Source: JBBIOU01 sp037443205 (lineage in GTDB: Bacteria > Bacteroidota > Bacteroidia > Flavobacteriales_D > UBA2798). Taken from it: a stretch of 64,000 nt of DNA. Below are positions 46,001 to 54,073 of the stretch, piece by piece; positions within the stretch are counted from its first letter, which is position 1, and every line of letters begins with the position of its first letter. Below the pieces are notes generated by a model. It ran no database searches. It was not told the origin of the DNA and saw nothing but the letters and a program-made list of their open reading frames with translations. The translations under genes were made by a program, and so were the position numbers. The stretch lies in contig JBBIOU010000018.1 of NCBI GenBank assembly GCA_037443205.1, forward strand, positions 6,494 to 70,493. Direction: 5' to 3'.

Positions 46001-46915
46001 AAAGGGATCAAAGTCATTGTGGCGATAGGTATAAAAATTTAGGTTTTTATGATTGAGTGATGATATATTTAACCCACCACCCGTGGTACCTACATACAAA
46101 AGATTATCTGACGAAACATAAACACTTTTTATTGTATTGTTACTTAACCCGCGAACATTGTATGTTGTATGATAATTTACGGCAATGTAGCGCTCCTGAT
46201 CTTTTTTAATTTTGCATAATCCGTTGTTTGTGGCCAGCCATAAAATGCCTTCTTTACTTTCACTTATTGACCAAACTACTTCATCAATCAATGGGTTATT
46301 GATTTTCTTAAAAATATCTTCGCGGGCATCGTATTCAAAAAGTCCTTTACCTGCGCTGCCGGCATATAACTTACCCTCAGCCGAAACATACAGACAATTA
46401 AATGTTGTGGCGGTAACACCTTTACTTACCCCGTAATTCGTAATTTTTTTTGATGATAGTGTATATTTTGCCAATCCTCCGCCACTGGTGGCAATCCATA
46501 GGTTGTCATCATCAGTAAAAGCCAAATCGTTTATAAAGCGCAAGGAAGCATGTAAGGCTATGTGCGTTGCTTGTTCGGTAAGGGTATTGAATGTGCTCAG
46601 TCCTCCTCCGTTAGTTCCGAGCCACAGGGTATTATTTTTACCTGATAAAATACAATTGATGTAATTATTGTTTAGGCTTGAGCTTTTTTCAGGGTCTTTT
46701 TTAAATACTTTAAAGCGATAGCCGTCAAACTTATTTAATCCATCTTGGGTAGCAATCCATATAAAGCCCAAACTGTCTTGCGTAATATCGTTAACATAGC
46801 TTTGTGATAAGCCTTGGTTTATACCTATAACGTCAAAGCGTATGCGTTTGGGTTGAGCCGTTAAAATACCGGCATTAGCCCATAAAATAAATATTATGAA
46901 AAGCTTTTGGCGCAC
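43037..46915 (-). CDS. Propeller-Y_Y_Y sensor fused to adenylate cyclase and HD domain
   Basis: 1292 residues. In order: signal peptide; two-component-regulator-type propeller repeats at about 25-690 (ITQDSLGFIWIATQDGLNKF and about a dozen relatives); Y_Y_Y domain at about 700-785; one transmembrane helix near 795-818 (SIGIFFLCLLVFGIYQI); coiled coil (VRERTQEVMLQKEEIEKQ); class III cyclase at about 885-1070; HD domain at about 1115-1260. The cyclase has both metal Asp residues (MFTDFVSF, TIGDAYM), the Lys of EKIKTIG and the Asp of YDIWGN, the pair that selects ATP, plus Asn and Arg in NVAQRM. The HD ligands are present (IHHTYDV, TYHDAGF, CDADLDYLG). It should sense periplasmic ligand and make cAMP; the HD may hydrolyse a nucleotide. 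Confidence 0.9.
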   Translation of the reverse strand: MRQKLFIIFILWANAGILTAQPKRIRFDVIGINQGLSQSYVNDITQDSLGFIWIATQDGLNKFDGYRFKVFKKDPEKSSSLNNNYINCILSGKNNTLWLGTNGGGLSTFNTLTEQATHIALHASLRFINDLAFTDDDNLWIATSGGGLAKYTLSSKKITNYGVSKGVTATTFNCLYVSAEGKLYAGSAGKGLFEYDAREDIFKKINNPLIDEVVWSISESKEGILWLATNNGLCKIKKDQERYIAVNYHTTYNVRGLSNNTIKSVYVSSDNLLYVGTTGGGLNISSLNHKNLNFYTYRHNDFDPFSLSDDIIQNIFEDKSGCIWIATQSGISKFDPVKQGFDHINFNPLNSNSLNDKNVWAIVQDKNGILYVGTREGVTRVDRKNNLYNRYNRIAHNKNSLNNNSVLSLFIDNENIIWVGAMDGLFKLKPAEDFTTAYYEPVVFRKNNNNFNDNRVYKIIQDTQGYIWVGSKEGLSRIDKQKNKFIFFQHDEDNPESLPSNVVRTLYVDKSGNLWAGCDGAGLVLIDYSQKDKIAFKSYAEVISSGSGQENIIITSIWEDNAGNLWLGTYGSGLIQFNTTTQKVRIYTEKDGLPNNSVYGVLGDDKNNLWMSTNLGLSRFNLSSQQFNNYLERDGIQSNEFNVGAYFKNNQGELFFGGINGLNAFYPQDIIINTKPPQVVITDIKLFGKHINYSDDKVTTHVSVSPKLKLGYRENSITIEFAALHYSNAANNTYKYMMEGLDESYIMAANTREASYNRIPYGNYVFKVFGANSDGVWSVAPAQIEIIISPPFWHTWWFRSIGIFFLCLLVFGIYQIRLYNIKSHRLKLAKEVRERTQEVMLQKEEIEKQKKIIEEEKNKVEKLLLNILPEETAEELKLRGKASARSYRQVTIMFTDFVSFTKIAESMRPADLVAQLDSYFIKFDEIIQKHNLEKIKTIGDAYMCAGGVPIRSKSNPIDTVLAALEIQHYMRELKQNYPNDKHWDLRIGINTGEIIAGVIGTKRFAYDIWGNSVNVAQRMETSAEPGKINISGNTFELVEPYFEFTYRGKIAAKNKGEVDMYYVERIKPELSVNGEGLIPNEKFWKYVDLYLYSSINYKKAERHIMKILQERLPDNLYYHGIHHTYDVIEAAERLALMEGITDEQMFILKSAATYHDAGFVEQYAKNEPIGIRMAQEIMPKYGYTPEQVEQVAELIYATIIPHNPKTHLQQIICDADLDYLGRDDFHAISETLRMELTERGIVSSKRQWDEMQVKFFNMHKYFTQSAIKLRQEKKMKHLKEIEERLKGKYDDE

Positions 46916-46961
46916 AATAATAATTTACCGCAAAGTAATAAAATTCTACATTGGTAAAACC

Positions 46962-46987
46962 ATCCGACTTGGATATTCATGTCGGAT
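46962..46987. repeat. Small inverted repeat between two minus-strand genes
   Basis: ATCCGAC and GTCGGAT, 7 bp each, 12 bases apart, in the 150-base gap between the cyclase start and the lamin-tail protein end. Could be a weak terminator or operator; no T run follows. Confidence 0.3.
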
Positions 46988-47064
46988 TACAAATTTATGA
47001 ACATAACTCTAAAAAGTCATTCTACTTTTTTACGGTAAGCTGAGTTTAAAATTTTGTATTTGGG

Positions 47065-49332
47065 TTATTTAAGTAAAATTATTTTTTGTGTGATGTTAAC
47101 CTCATCACCGGTTAAATTTAAATAATAAACTCCTTCAGGCAAATAACTAATGTCTATTTGCCATTTATTGGTGTTGGTACTTGAAGTAAATATTGCTTTG
47201 CCGCTTAAATCGTAAATTACACCTTGCAAATGATGAGTATTTATATTTTCAATATAAATTATTCCGTTAGAAGGATTAGGGTAAATTTGCAATGTTAAAA
47301 TATCTGATGAGATAACATTATTTATTACCACGGTTGTACAAGCGGTTTCTATACCACATACACTACCTGTAGTAACAGCCAGGCAAAAAATGTATGTACC
47401 ATGGGTAGCTGTAAACAAAGGATTTTGCAGGGTTGAAAAATTATTCCAGGTGCTGCCGCCATCATTACTGTAAGACCATTGATAAGATAAAGCCTGGGTA
47501 TTTCCATAAGTAGATGAGGTACTTGTAAAATTGATAATGTTGCCTGTTTGCGAATAGGTAAAAGAAGCAATAGGGTATTCGCTTACATTTACTTGTATAG
47601 AATCAGTATCTCCGCATAAACCGGGAATGGTATATACTGCCCAATAAGTACCGGCAGGGATGGAAGTTGTATTAAAAAATCCTTGTCCATTATTCATGTC
47701 GGTTACTTGCGTGCCGCTCCATATACCACCTGCATCAGCCATTAAATTAAAGCCAAATACATTATTACATACACTGGTATCTGATGTATGTATATTTACT
47801 GCTGCATTGGCATATACGTCAATATTGATATTGGATGAATTACTGCAAGAGCCGCTGATTGTATAAGTAATGGTATGCGTACCTGCACCTGCAGCAGAAG
47901 CGTCAAATATACCGAGGTTCGAATCAATAATTCCGTTGCCGCTCCAAACGCCTCCGGGTGTGGCTGCGGTTAACTGATAGGGTACTCCCATTTCGCAAAA
48001 CGGACCGGCCGGGTTTATGTTAGTATTGGCTATTGTGTAAATTGTAAGGGTTTGCTGAGAACTGTCGGGACATGTGCCGGAGGTGGTATAAGTAAGGGTA
48101 TGTGTACCTGCTCCGCTTGCCAATAAATTTACTTCACCGGTAACTGCGTTAACTACACAAGTATTACAGGTAAACGTGCCTCCGGGCGTGCCCGAAATAT
48201 TAGGAACAGGGTTAGGGTCGTTTATGCAATAATCCGTAGAAGAATAATTAAATACGGCACTGTCTTTTGGAAACACATTTACTGTTGTGCTTGCTGTAGC
48301 CGAACAACCATTTGCATCCAAAACTGTTACAACAGGATTATAAGTGCCGGCCGCATAATTAGTACAGGCATTTATCAGATTTGTTGAATTGAAAGAATTA
48401 TCAAAATCCCAAAATGCTGTATAAGGCGCTTGCCCGTTAGTTACATTAGCCGTAAAACACACATTAAATGGCTCGCAGCCGCTTGCCGGATCGGGAATTG
48501 AGGCGATGCTAACAATTGGATTTTCATTTACGGTTACAGCAAGCGAATGAGTTTCGAACTCGCCCAGGGCATCCGTTACTACGAGCATTACAATATATGT
48601 ACCTGCTGCTGTGTAGGTATGATTAACCGGTGTTCCTGTTCCTGTTCCCGAATCGCCAAAAGACCAATTGATTGTATAAGGCGCTTGTCCGCCAGATATG
48701 TTAGCGCTAAACTGTATGGAGGTATTAGCACACACTATTGTGCTGCTTGGTGTTATCGACAGACAGGGTTTCATGGCATGTGTATTTATGTAGGTAAATG
48801 TATTTACCGGATGAATATTCCATTGCATTTCTCCAACGCCTGTCCAGGTATTTGTGCCGGTTTTGATTGTATTGATTCTTACCAGGGTTCTGTCGGCTGT
48901 GCCCGAAACACCGTTTAAAAGCCATTCCGTTCCCGGATTATTCCCTACAATACCTATTATATCAATTACAGTATTGGTGCTTATTTTAAATAACTCAACT
49001 GCATCGTTACCATTAAAATTTATGACCCCCGAGTTTGTAACATCGGCTACCGAAAGTATTGCTGCTGCTGCCGAGGGGTGTGCGGCAATATATACTTCGC
49101 CCGGATTTAAAATACCACTGAGTGTTAAAGTACTTGCTGTAATATTACCATTGTAATAAGTTCTTATCATATAATCTGATAAATCTATTGGTGTATTGGT
49201 TGGATTATATATTTCAATTGCCTTATTAAAAGATGTACCTTCTATATATTCAGAAAAAAATAAGTCTGTACACTGCGAAAATGAAAGCAAACTGATAGCT
49301 GAAGCATATGCTGCAAATAGAAATTTTTTCAT
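47065..49332 (-). CDS. T9SS-secreted protein with lamin-tail, PKD and Ig-like domains
   Basis: 755 residues. Signal peptide (FLFAAYASAISLLSFS); lamin-tail domain at about 20-155 (CTDLFFSEYIEGTSFNKAIE, IYNPTNTPIDLSDYMI, NFNGNDAVELFK); two PKD-like domains at 190-355 (WSFGDSGTGTGTPVNHTY, FWDFDNSFN); three Ig-like repeats of the GGTF/GVWSGNGI type at 355-600; a further Ig-like unit with LSYQWSYSNDGGSTW; and a type A T9SS sorting domain at about 680-755 (IYPNPSNGIIYIEN, PEGVYYLNL). It should be exported by T9SS. Lamin-tail domains are often found on surface nucleases or adhesins; no nuclease domain is present here. Confidence 0.88.
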   Translation of the reverse strand: MKKFLFAAYASAISLLSFSQCTDLFFSEYIEGTSFNKAIEIYNPTNTPIDLSDYMIRTYYNGNITASTLTLSGILNPGEVYIAAHPSAAAAILSVADVTNSGVINFNGNDAVELFKISTNTVIDIIGIVGNNPGTEWLLNGVSGTADRTLVRINTIKTGTNTWTGVGEMQWNIHPVNTFTYINTHAMKPCLSITPSSTIVCANTSIQFSANISGGQAPYTINWSFGDSGTGTGTPVNHTYTAAGTYIVMLVVTDALGEFETHSLAVTVNENPIVSIASIPDPASGCEPFNVCFTANVTNGQAPYTAFWDFDNSFNSTNLINACTNYAAGTYNPVVTVLDANGCSATASTTVNVFPKDSAVFNYSSTDYCINDPNPVPNISGTPGGTFTCNTCVVNAVTGEVNLLASGAGTHTLTYTTSGTCPDSSQQTLTIYTIANTNINPAGPFCEMGVPYQLTAATPGGVWSGNGIIDSNLGIFDASAAGAGTHTITYTISGSCSNSSNINIDVYANAAVNIHTSDTSVCNNVFGFNLMADAGGIWSGTQVTDMNNGQGFFNTTSIPAGTYWAVYTIPGLCGDTDSIQVNVSEYPIASFTYSQTGNIINFTSTSSTYGNTQALSYQWSYSNDGGSTWNNFSTLQNPLFTATHGTYIFCLAVTTGSVCGIETACTTVVINNVISSDILTLQIYPNPSNGIIYIENINTHHLQGVIYDLSGKAIFTSSTNTNKWQIDISYLPEGVYYLNLTGDEVNITQKIILLK

Positions 49333-49356
49333 AGCAAGTATTAATTTAGATTAAGG

Positions 49357-49386
49357 CAAAGATAATATAATTTGAATATTTAACAA
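49357..49386 (-). promoter_or_regulatory. Promoter of the lamin-tail T9SS gene
   Basis: On the minus strand: TTG at 49386-49384, 19-base spacer, TATCTTTG at 49364-49357. The box ends 24 bases before the ATG. Confidence 0.5.
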
Positions 49387-49388
49387 TA

Positions 49389-50270
49389 CTAATGTATTAA
49401 TAATGAGCGCATAGAAACAGCGCCCATAAGCACTTTATCGTTAAAATAGGTTATGTTGTCATTTGCGCATTTAAGTGCCAAAGAATAAAGCAAGGGTAAA
49501 TAATGATCGTTTGCAGGAACAGATAATTTTGCGGCTTCGCCTAATTTTTCATAATTAATCAATGATTGAAAATCGTTTTGATCAATAAGTTTCTTTACCT
49601 GTGCATCAAATTCTAATGCCCAATCAAAGGCATCGTTAGTCCATTTTAAGCGGCTTAAATTGTGAACAATATTTCCGCTGCCAATTATTAACACGCCTTT
49701 TTTGCGTAGCTCAAACAATTCTTTGGCTAAATTATAGTGATACTGTGGATTTTTGGTATAATCTAACGATAATTGATAAACCGGTATTTCGGCCTGCGGG
49801 TACATAGGCAACAAAACCGACCAGGTGCCATGATCTAATCCCCAATTATAATCTTCATTCACACGGGTTGTTTGTATCAGGGTAATTGTTTCTTTCGCAA
49901 ATCGGGGTGCTCCCGGTGCGGGGTATTGCTGTTGAAATAATTTATCCGGAAATCCCCCAAAATCATGAATAGTTTTAGGTTTTTCCATTGCTGTTACCCA
50001 TGTTCCCTTAGTTAACCAATGTGCCGATATGCATAAAACAGCGTTGGGTTTAGGCAATTCTTTTCCGAGTTTTTTCCATGCCAGGCTAAATTCGTTTTCT
50101 TCGATGGCGTTCATCGGATTGCCATGCCCCACAAATAAAACCGGCATAAGCTTGGTGGTTTTGTTATCTGCAAATAGTGTATTTAATACGCTTAATTTCA
50201 TACTTGTTGCTGTAGCTGCAGTTAGTATAATTCCTGATTTTATAAATTCTTTTCTTTTCAAAAAAAGCAA
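49389..50270 (-). CDS. ygiD: Class III extradiol dioxygenase, YgiD/DODA-like
   Basis: 293 residues. A twin-arginine-free signal-like N-terminus (IKSGIILTAATATSMKLSVL) precedes the LigB-like domain. Metal-ligand candidates: His in LFVGHGNPMNAI, His in CISAHWLT, His in LDHGTWSVLLPMYP and His in GSGNIVHNL. YgiD-type enzymes open the ring of DOPA or related catechols. A bacterial role may be degradation of aromatic compounds, but the natural substrate is uncertain. No neighbouring catabolic genes. The N-terminal extension may place it in the periplasm, unlike cytoplasmic E. coli YgiD. Confidence 0.88.
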   Translation of the reverse strand: MLFLKRKEFIKSGIILTAATATSMKLSVLNTLFADNKTTKLMPVLFVGHGNPMNAIEENEFSLAWKKLGKELPKPNAVLCISAHWLTKGTWVTAMEKPKTIHDFGGFPDKLFQQQYPAPGAPRFAKETITLIQTTRVNEDYNWGLDHGTWSVLLPMYPQAEIPVYQLSLDYTKNPQYHYNLAKELFELRKKGVLIIGSGNIVHNLSRLKWTNDAFDWALEFDAQVKKLIDQNDFQSLINYEKLGEAAKLSVPANDHYLPLLYSLALKCANDNITYFNDKVLMGAVSMRSLLIH

Positions 50271-50634
50271 TGATTATATATACAAATATAAGTAAAACTC
50301 GCAAAAATGTGAATTGAAATTTTTCTCAGTGGGTTTAGTGTTTAAAAATTTCCGTTAATCTTTTCTGTTTGTAAAGTCAATAAGTTCTAACCAAATTTAA
50401 AACAGAACTATCCAAATGACGCGTGTATAAGATGTTCACACCATGCGTGGCTAATAACAATTATGCGCTAAAAAACTTTGCTATGTACAAAAGCAATTAA
50501 TATTATTACTGAATTTTTCGCGGGATAAAGACCAATTTGACTTGAAATTAAATGTGTTAATTGATAGAATTGAATTATACTTGCCTTATTGCAGATATTG
50601 TTATTGTTTATAATTTTTTAATTGCGAAATCAGG
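50271..50634. other. Gene-free stretch of 364 bases
   Basis: Very AT-rich, no reading frame or RNA gene that I can support. A short block near 50415-50470 (GACGCGTGTATAAGATGTTC, CATGCGTGG, TAACAATTATGCGC) is more GC-rich than its surroundings and looks like a relic of an integrated cassette or repeat, but I cannot define ends. Confidence 0.5.
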
Positions 50635-51660
50635 TTATAATACGGCTGTTTCGTTTAATTTAATTAAACGGAGATTTGCATCTAAAGTAGCCGATATACC
50701 TATGGGCAAAGTAAATTTATTGATGGTGTGACCAAAATCAGCACCAATAAATGCCGGAATTTTAAGCGGGCTTATGTGCTGGCGGATAATTTCTTCGAAG
50801 GTAAATGCTTTGTGTGGTTCTTCGGCCAGACATTTATTGCAATTACCAAAAACAAATCCCGAAATACGATTTAAAATTCCGGCTTGTTTAAGCTGTGTAA
50901 ACATACGATCAATTCTAAAAGGTTCTTCCTCTACTTCTTCTAAAAAAAGTATGGCTCCGCTGCAATCGGGTAAATAAGGTGTTCCTACAAGTGAGCAAAA
51001 AACACTTAAATTGCCTCCGATTAGTTTGCCTTGTGTTTTTCCCTGATTGATAACCTTAGTTTGCCCTTGCGATAGATATTTAACCAAAGCTGCTTCGATA
51101 AGCGTTTGTTTAAAATATATTTTGGTAAAATCATTCCAGGTAGTATTTCCGGTAGGTCCGTGAAAGCCTACCAGGCCTGTTTTGTTATAAATAGCCAGCA
51201 ACAAAGAGGTTATATCACTAAAACCGAGTAATATTTTTGGATTATCGGCAATGACTGTATAATCTAGTTTTTCGAACAAACGGGCACAACCCCAGCCGCC
51301 ACGCATACAAAAAACAGCATGTATGTTTTTATCGTTAAAAAATTCATTCAATTCGTTGGCTCTTAAATCATCTGATCCGGCCAAATAACCTTGTTGTTCA
51401 TAAAGTGTTTTACCTTCACTTACTTTATAGCCTGCTTCTAAGAGGTGGATTTTAAATTTTTGGATGCTGTTTTTATCCCAAATGGCTCCTGCGGGTGCGG
51501 TTAATGCTATGTGGCTTCCGGGTTTTAATCGCAAGGGTTTTATTATTTTTCTTGCAGGGTATTTTTCTGTTTTGTATGGGGTATTAATGGCTTTTGGTAA
51601 TGCCAGCAGCAAACCTGCGGCACCGGCTTTTTTGATAAAGTTTCTGCGTGTGTTATTCAT
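50635..51660 (-). CDS. ldcA: LD-carboxypeptidase (peptidase S66)
   Basis: 341 residues. The N-terminus NNTRRNFIKKAGAAGLLLAL is a twin-arginine-type signal. The S66 triad is visible: Ser in GFSDITSLLLAI, Glu in FLEEVEEEPF and His in ADFGHTINKFTLPIG; FCMRGGWGCARL is also typical. LD-carboxypeptidases cut the terminal D-Ala from murein tetrapeptides during cell-wall recycling. Most are cytoplasmic; a Tat signal would put this one in the periplasm. It diverges from the TIGR03643 gene. Confidence 0.92.
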   Translation of the reverse strand: MNNTRRNFIKKAGAAGLLLALPKAINTPYKTEKYPARKIIKPLRLKPGSHIALTAPAGAIWDKNSIQKFKIHLLEAGYKVSEGKTLYEQQGYLAGSDDLRANELNEFFNDKNIHAVFCMRGGWGCARLFEKLDYTVIADNPKILLGFSDITSLLLAIYNKTGLVGFHGPTGNTTWNDFTKIYFKQTLIEAALVKYLSQGQTKVINQGKTQGKLIGGNLSVFCSLVGTPYLPDCSGAILFLEEVEEEPFRIDRMFTQLKQAGILNRISGFVFGNCNKCLAEEPHKAFTFEEIIRQHISPLKIPAFIGADFGHTINKFTLPIGISATLDANLRLIKLNETAVL

Positions 51661-51708
51661 TAAACAATAGATAAATTAATGTGTTTATTGAATAAAAATA
51701 AAAAATTA

Positions 51709-51975
51709 ATGAATAGCTATGATATTGACAGAATAATTGAAATGGCCTGGGAAGACAGAACACCCTTTGAGGCAATATATATACAGTTTGGCATTGGTGA
51801 GGCAGAAGTGATTACCCTGATGAGGAATAATTTAAAACCGTCTTCTTTTAAAATGTGGAGAAAAAGAGTAAACAAAAAAATTACCAAGCATTTACAAAAA
51901 AGAGGTTTTAAAGTTGGCAAGCACAAATCGTCCTTACAAAAACATATTAGCTTAAACAAAATAAGTAAGCGTTAA
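51709..51975 (+). CDS. TIGR03643/DUF2805 family small protein
   Basis: 88 residues from the ATG at 51709, matching the family start NSYDIDRIIEMAWEDRTPFE; an ATG 10 codons earlier (51679) is possible. The segment FGIGEAEVITLMRNNLKPSSF then KMWRKRV looks like a helix-turn-helix-like fold (quoted in parts). A basic tail follows. The family is of unknown function, probably nucleic-acid binding. It converges on nadD with one base between stops. Confidence 0.85.
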   Translation: MNSYDIDRIIEMAWEDRTPFEAIYIQFGIGEAEVITLMRNNLKPSSFKMWRKRVNKKITKHLQKRGFKVGKHKSSLQKHISLNKISKR

Positions 51976-51976
51976 T

Positions 51977-52585
51977 TTACTTTTCGTAGAAATGCATTTC
52001 TGTAATGTATTTATACACGGGTTCTGTCAAGAGGTATCGTACGTCTCTTTTTTCTTTAATGGCTTTTCTGATAAAACTGGAAGAGACTTTCATTACCGGA
52101 GCATCGCAAATAATTACCTGTGGATGATTGAAAAATTCGTTGTTTGGCTCGTGTAAATTTACTTCGGATATTTCAGTTTCAGTTAAAACACGGGGGTAAA
52201 CATAAATTTTATGTTTGCGAATAATTTGTTCATGGTTTTTCCATTTGTGAAAGGTGCGCAAATTATCTTCACCCATAATTAATGCAAATTGATGTTGGGT
52301 ATATTTTTCCTGCAGATGGGTCAAGGTATTTATGGTATAAGAAGGTATGGGTAATTTAAATTCCACATCGCTGGCGCGCAGTTTGTCATTTCCTTCTATA
52401 GCCACTCTTACGAGGTTAAGCCGGTGATAGTCGGCCAGGAGATGTTTTTTTTCTTTGAGAGGGTTTTGGGGAGAAACTACCAGCCATACCTGATCAAGAT
52501 CCGTATAGTCAGCCATATAGTTAGCAATAATTAAATGACCTACATGGATGGGGTTAAACGTACCAAAATATAGTCCGATATTCAT
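51977..52585 (-). CDS. nadD: Nicotinate-nucleotide adenylyltransferase
   Basis: 202 residues. NadD adenylates nicotinate mononucleotide in NAD synthesis. Motifs: GTFNPIHVGHLIIANY at the start (the HxGH nucleotidyl-transfer site), FALIMGEDNL in the middle, and VSSSFIRKAI near the C-terminus (ISSTxIR-like). Follows gmk by 6 bases on the same strand; the trio yicC-gmk-nadD is a common Bacteroidota order. Confidence 0.96.
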   Translation of the reverse strand: MNIGLYFGTFNPIHVGHLIIANYMADYTDLDQVWLVVSPQNPLKEKKHLLADYHRLNLVRVAIEGNDKLRASDVEFKLPIPSYTINTLTHLQEKYTQHQFALIMGEDNLRTFHKWKNHEQIIRKHKIYVYPRVLTETEISEVNLHEPNNEFFNHPQVIICDAPVMKVSSSFIRKAIKEKRDVRYLLTEPVYKYITEMHFYEK

Positions 52586-52591
52586 GTATAT

Positions 52592-53164
52592 TCATTCTTT
52601 TTTTAAAAATACTCCGACAATTTTTTCGGCTTCGGTAAATGCTTGTTGTAAATTGTCATTGATTAAAACATAGTCAAATTTATTTTCATATTGCATTTCA
52701 TTTTGTGCTTTGGCAATCCTTCGGGCTATACTTTCGGGGGTTTCTGTTTGGCGTGTTTCTAATCGTTTTTGCAGATGCAGGAGCGAGGGTGCTTTCACAA
52801 AAACCGACAAGGCTTTGCTGCCAAATATTTTTTTTAGGTTTAATCCTCCTACCACATCTACATCAAAAATAACCGATTTATTTTTATTCCATATCCTGTC
52901 TATTTCTGATTTTAATGTGCCATAGTAATTATCTTTATAAACTTCTTCCCATTCTAAAAATTCGTTGTTGTTTATTTTTTTTCTAAATTCTTCTATGGTT
53001 AAAAAATAATAATCTTTGCCATGTTCCTCATTGTTGCGTTTAGGCCGGCTGCATGCCGATACCGAAAATTCCAATTCACTGAATTTTTGCAACAAGTAAT
53101 GTACGATGGTGGTTTTACCGGCACCTGAGGGAGCTGAAAAAATGATGCATTTACCGCCAGACAT
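52592..53164 (-). CDS. gmk: Guanylate kinase
   Basis: 190 residues. Phosphorylates GMP to GDP. P-loop FSAPSGAGKTTIV at about 9-21; GMP-binding region with SACSRPKRNNEEHGKDYYFL and EFLEWEEVYKDNYYGT; the LID with LQKRLETRQTE. Its start shares one base with the yicC stop, so the two are translated together, and nadD follows. Confidence 0.97.
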   Translation of the reverse strand: MSGGKCIIFSAPSGAGKTTIVHYLLQKFSELEFSVSACSRPKRNNEEHGKDYYFLTIEEFRKKINNNEFLEWEEVYKDNYYGTLKSEIDRIWNKNKSVIFDVDVVGGLNLKKIFGSKALSVFVKAPSLLHLQKRLETRQTETPESIARRIAKAQNEMQYENKFDYVLINDNLQQAFTEAEKIVGVFLKKE

Positions 53165-54039
53165 TATAAGATATTTAAAATTTGTTCTTTTATTTTTTCC
53201 AGTTCGTCTTTCATCAGCACAACAATTTTTTGCATCTCGGCATGGTTAGCCTTTGACCCCAGCGTATTTACTTCTCTTCCTATCTCTTGTGTTATAAATC
53301 CTAATTTCCTTCCCTGGTTGTTTTCATTTTTCATGGTATTTAAAAAATATTCGCAATGGGTTTTAAGTCTTTGTTTTTCTTCGCTTATATCTAATTTTTC
53401 AAGGTAATATATTAATTCCTGCTCAAATCGGTTTTTATCTATGGCATCAGGGTTCTGTAATTCTTGTAACGATTTTTGCAAACGATTTTTAATCCATTCT
53501 ATCCTTTCTTTTTCAAAGTTGTTTATTTGGTTTAATAGCGTTAAAATATTTTCTATGCGCGTGCATAACTCTTTTTCGAGCGAGCTTCCTTCTTTCTCTC
53601 TAAAATTATTAAAGTGTGTAATGGCTTGCCAAAGAGTATTAATGATAATTTGCCATTCTTTTTCATCCGGTTCTTTTTTTTCGGATTTTAATACTTCGGG
53701 CATTTTAAGCAATAAAGACATCACATCCCGGGTATTTTCTAAATTGAGTTTATTTTCGAGCTTACGAATTTGTTCATAGTATTGACGGGCGTTATTTTCA
53801 TCCAAGGCAACTGCCGTTGTTTCCTGCAAGCCCTCTATATTTATAATTACATCTATTTTTCCTCTGATAAGTTCTTGTGCTAAAAAATTACGCAACTCTA
53901 TTTCTTTTTCTTTATACACTGCCGGAAGTCGCAAACTCAAATCAAATTGTTTACTGTTTAACGAACGTATTTCGACCAAAATGTTTTTATCATTCAGATT
54001 TGCGAGCGCTTTTCCATATCCTGTCATTGATTTTATCAT
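53164..54039 (-). CDS. yicC: YicC/YloC family endoribonuclease
   Basis: 291 residues, family length. N-terminal YicC-like domain starts SMTGYGKA and continues VEIRSLNSKQFDLSLRLP. The C-terminal DUF1732 part has EQELIYYLEKLDISEEKQRL, then EIGREVNTLGSKAN and the end KDELEKIKEQILNI. YicC proteins are RNases tied to stress RNA decay in other bacteria. Neighbour gmk is usual for this gene in many phyla. Starts the yicC-gmk-nadD operon. Confidence 0.95.
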   Translation of the reverse strand: MIKSMTGYGKALANLNDKNILVEIRSLNSKQFDLSLRLPAVYKEKEIELRNFLAQELIRGKIDVIINIEGLQETTAVALDENNARQYYEQIRKLENKLNLENTRDVMSLLLKMPEVLKSEKKEPDEKEWQIIINTLWQAITHFNNFREKEGSSLEKELCTRIENILTLLNQINNFEKERIEWIKNRLQKSLQELQNPDAIDKNRFEQELIYYLEKLDISEEKQRLKTHCEYFLNTMKNENNQGRKLGFITQEIGREVNTLGSKANHAEMQKIVVLMKDELEKIKEQILNIL

Positions 54040-54073
54040 ACAACCATATATATCCGGCTAAATTAGTAAATAT

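Noticed and set aside
50415..50470. A complete attC site or cassette in the 364-base gap
   Set aside because: Fragments look similar to cassette ends, but no paired arms or associated gene could be defined.
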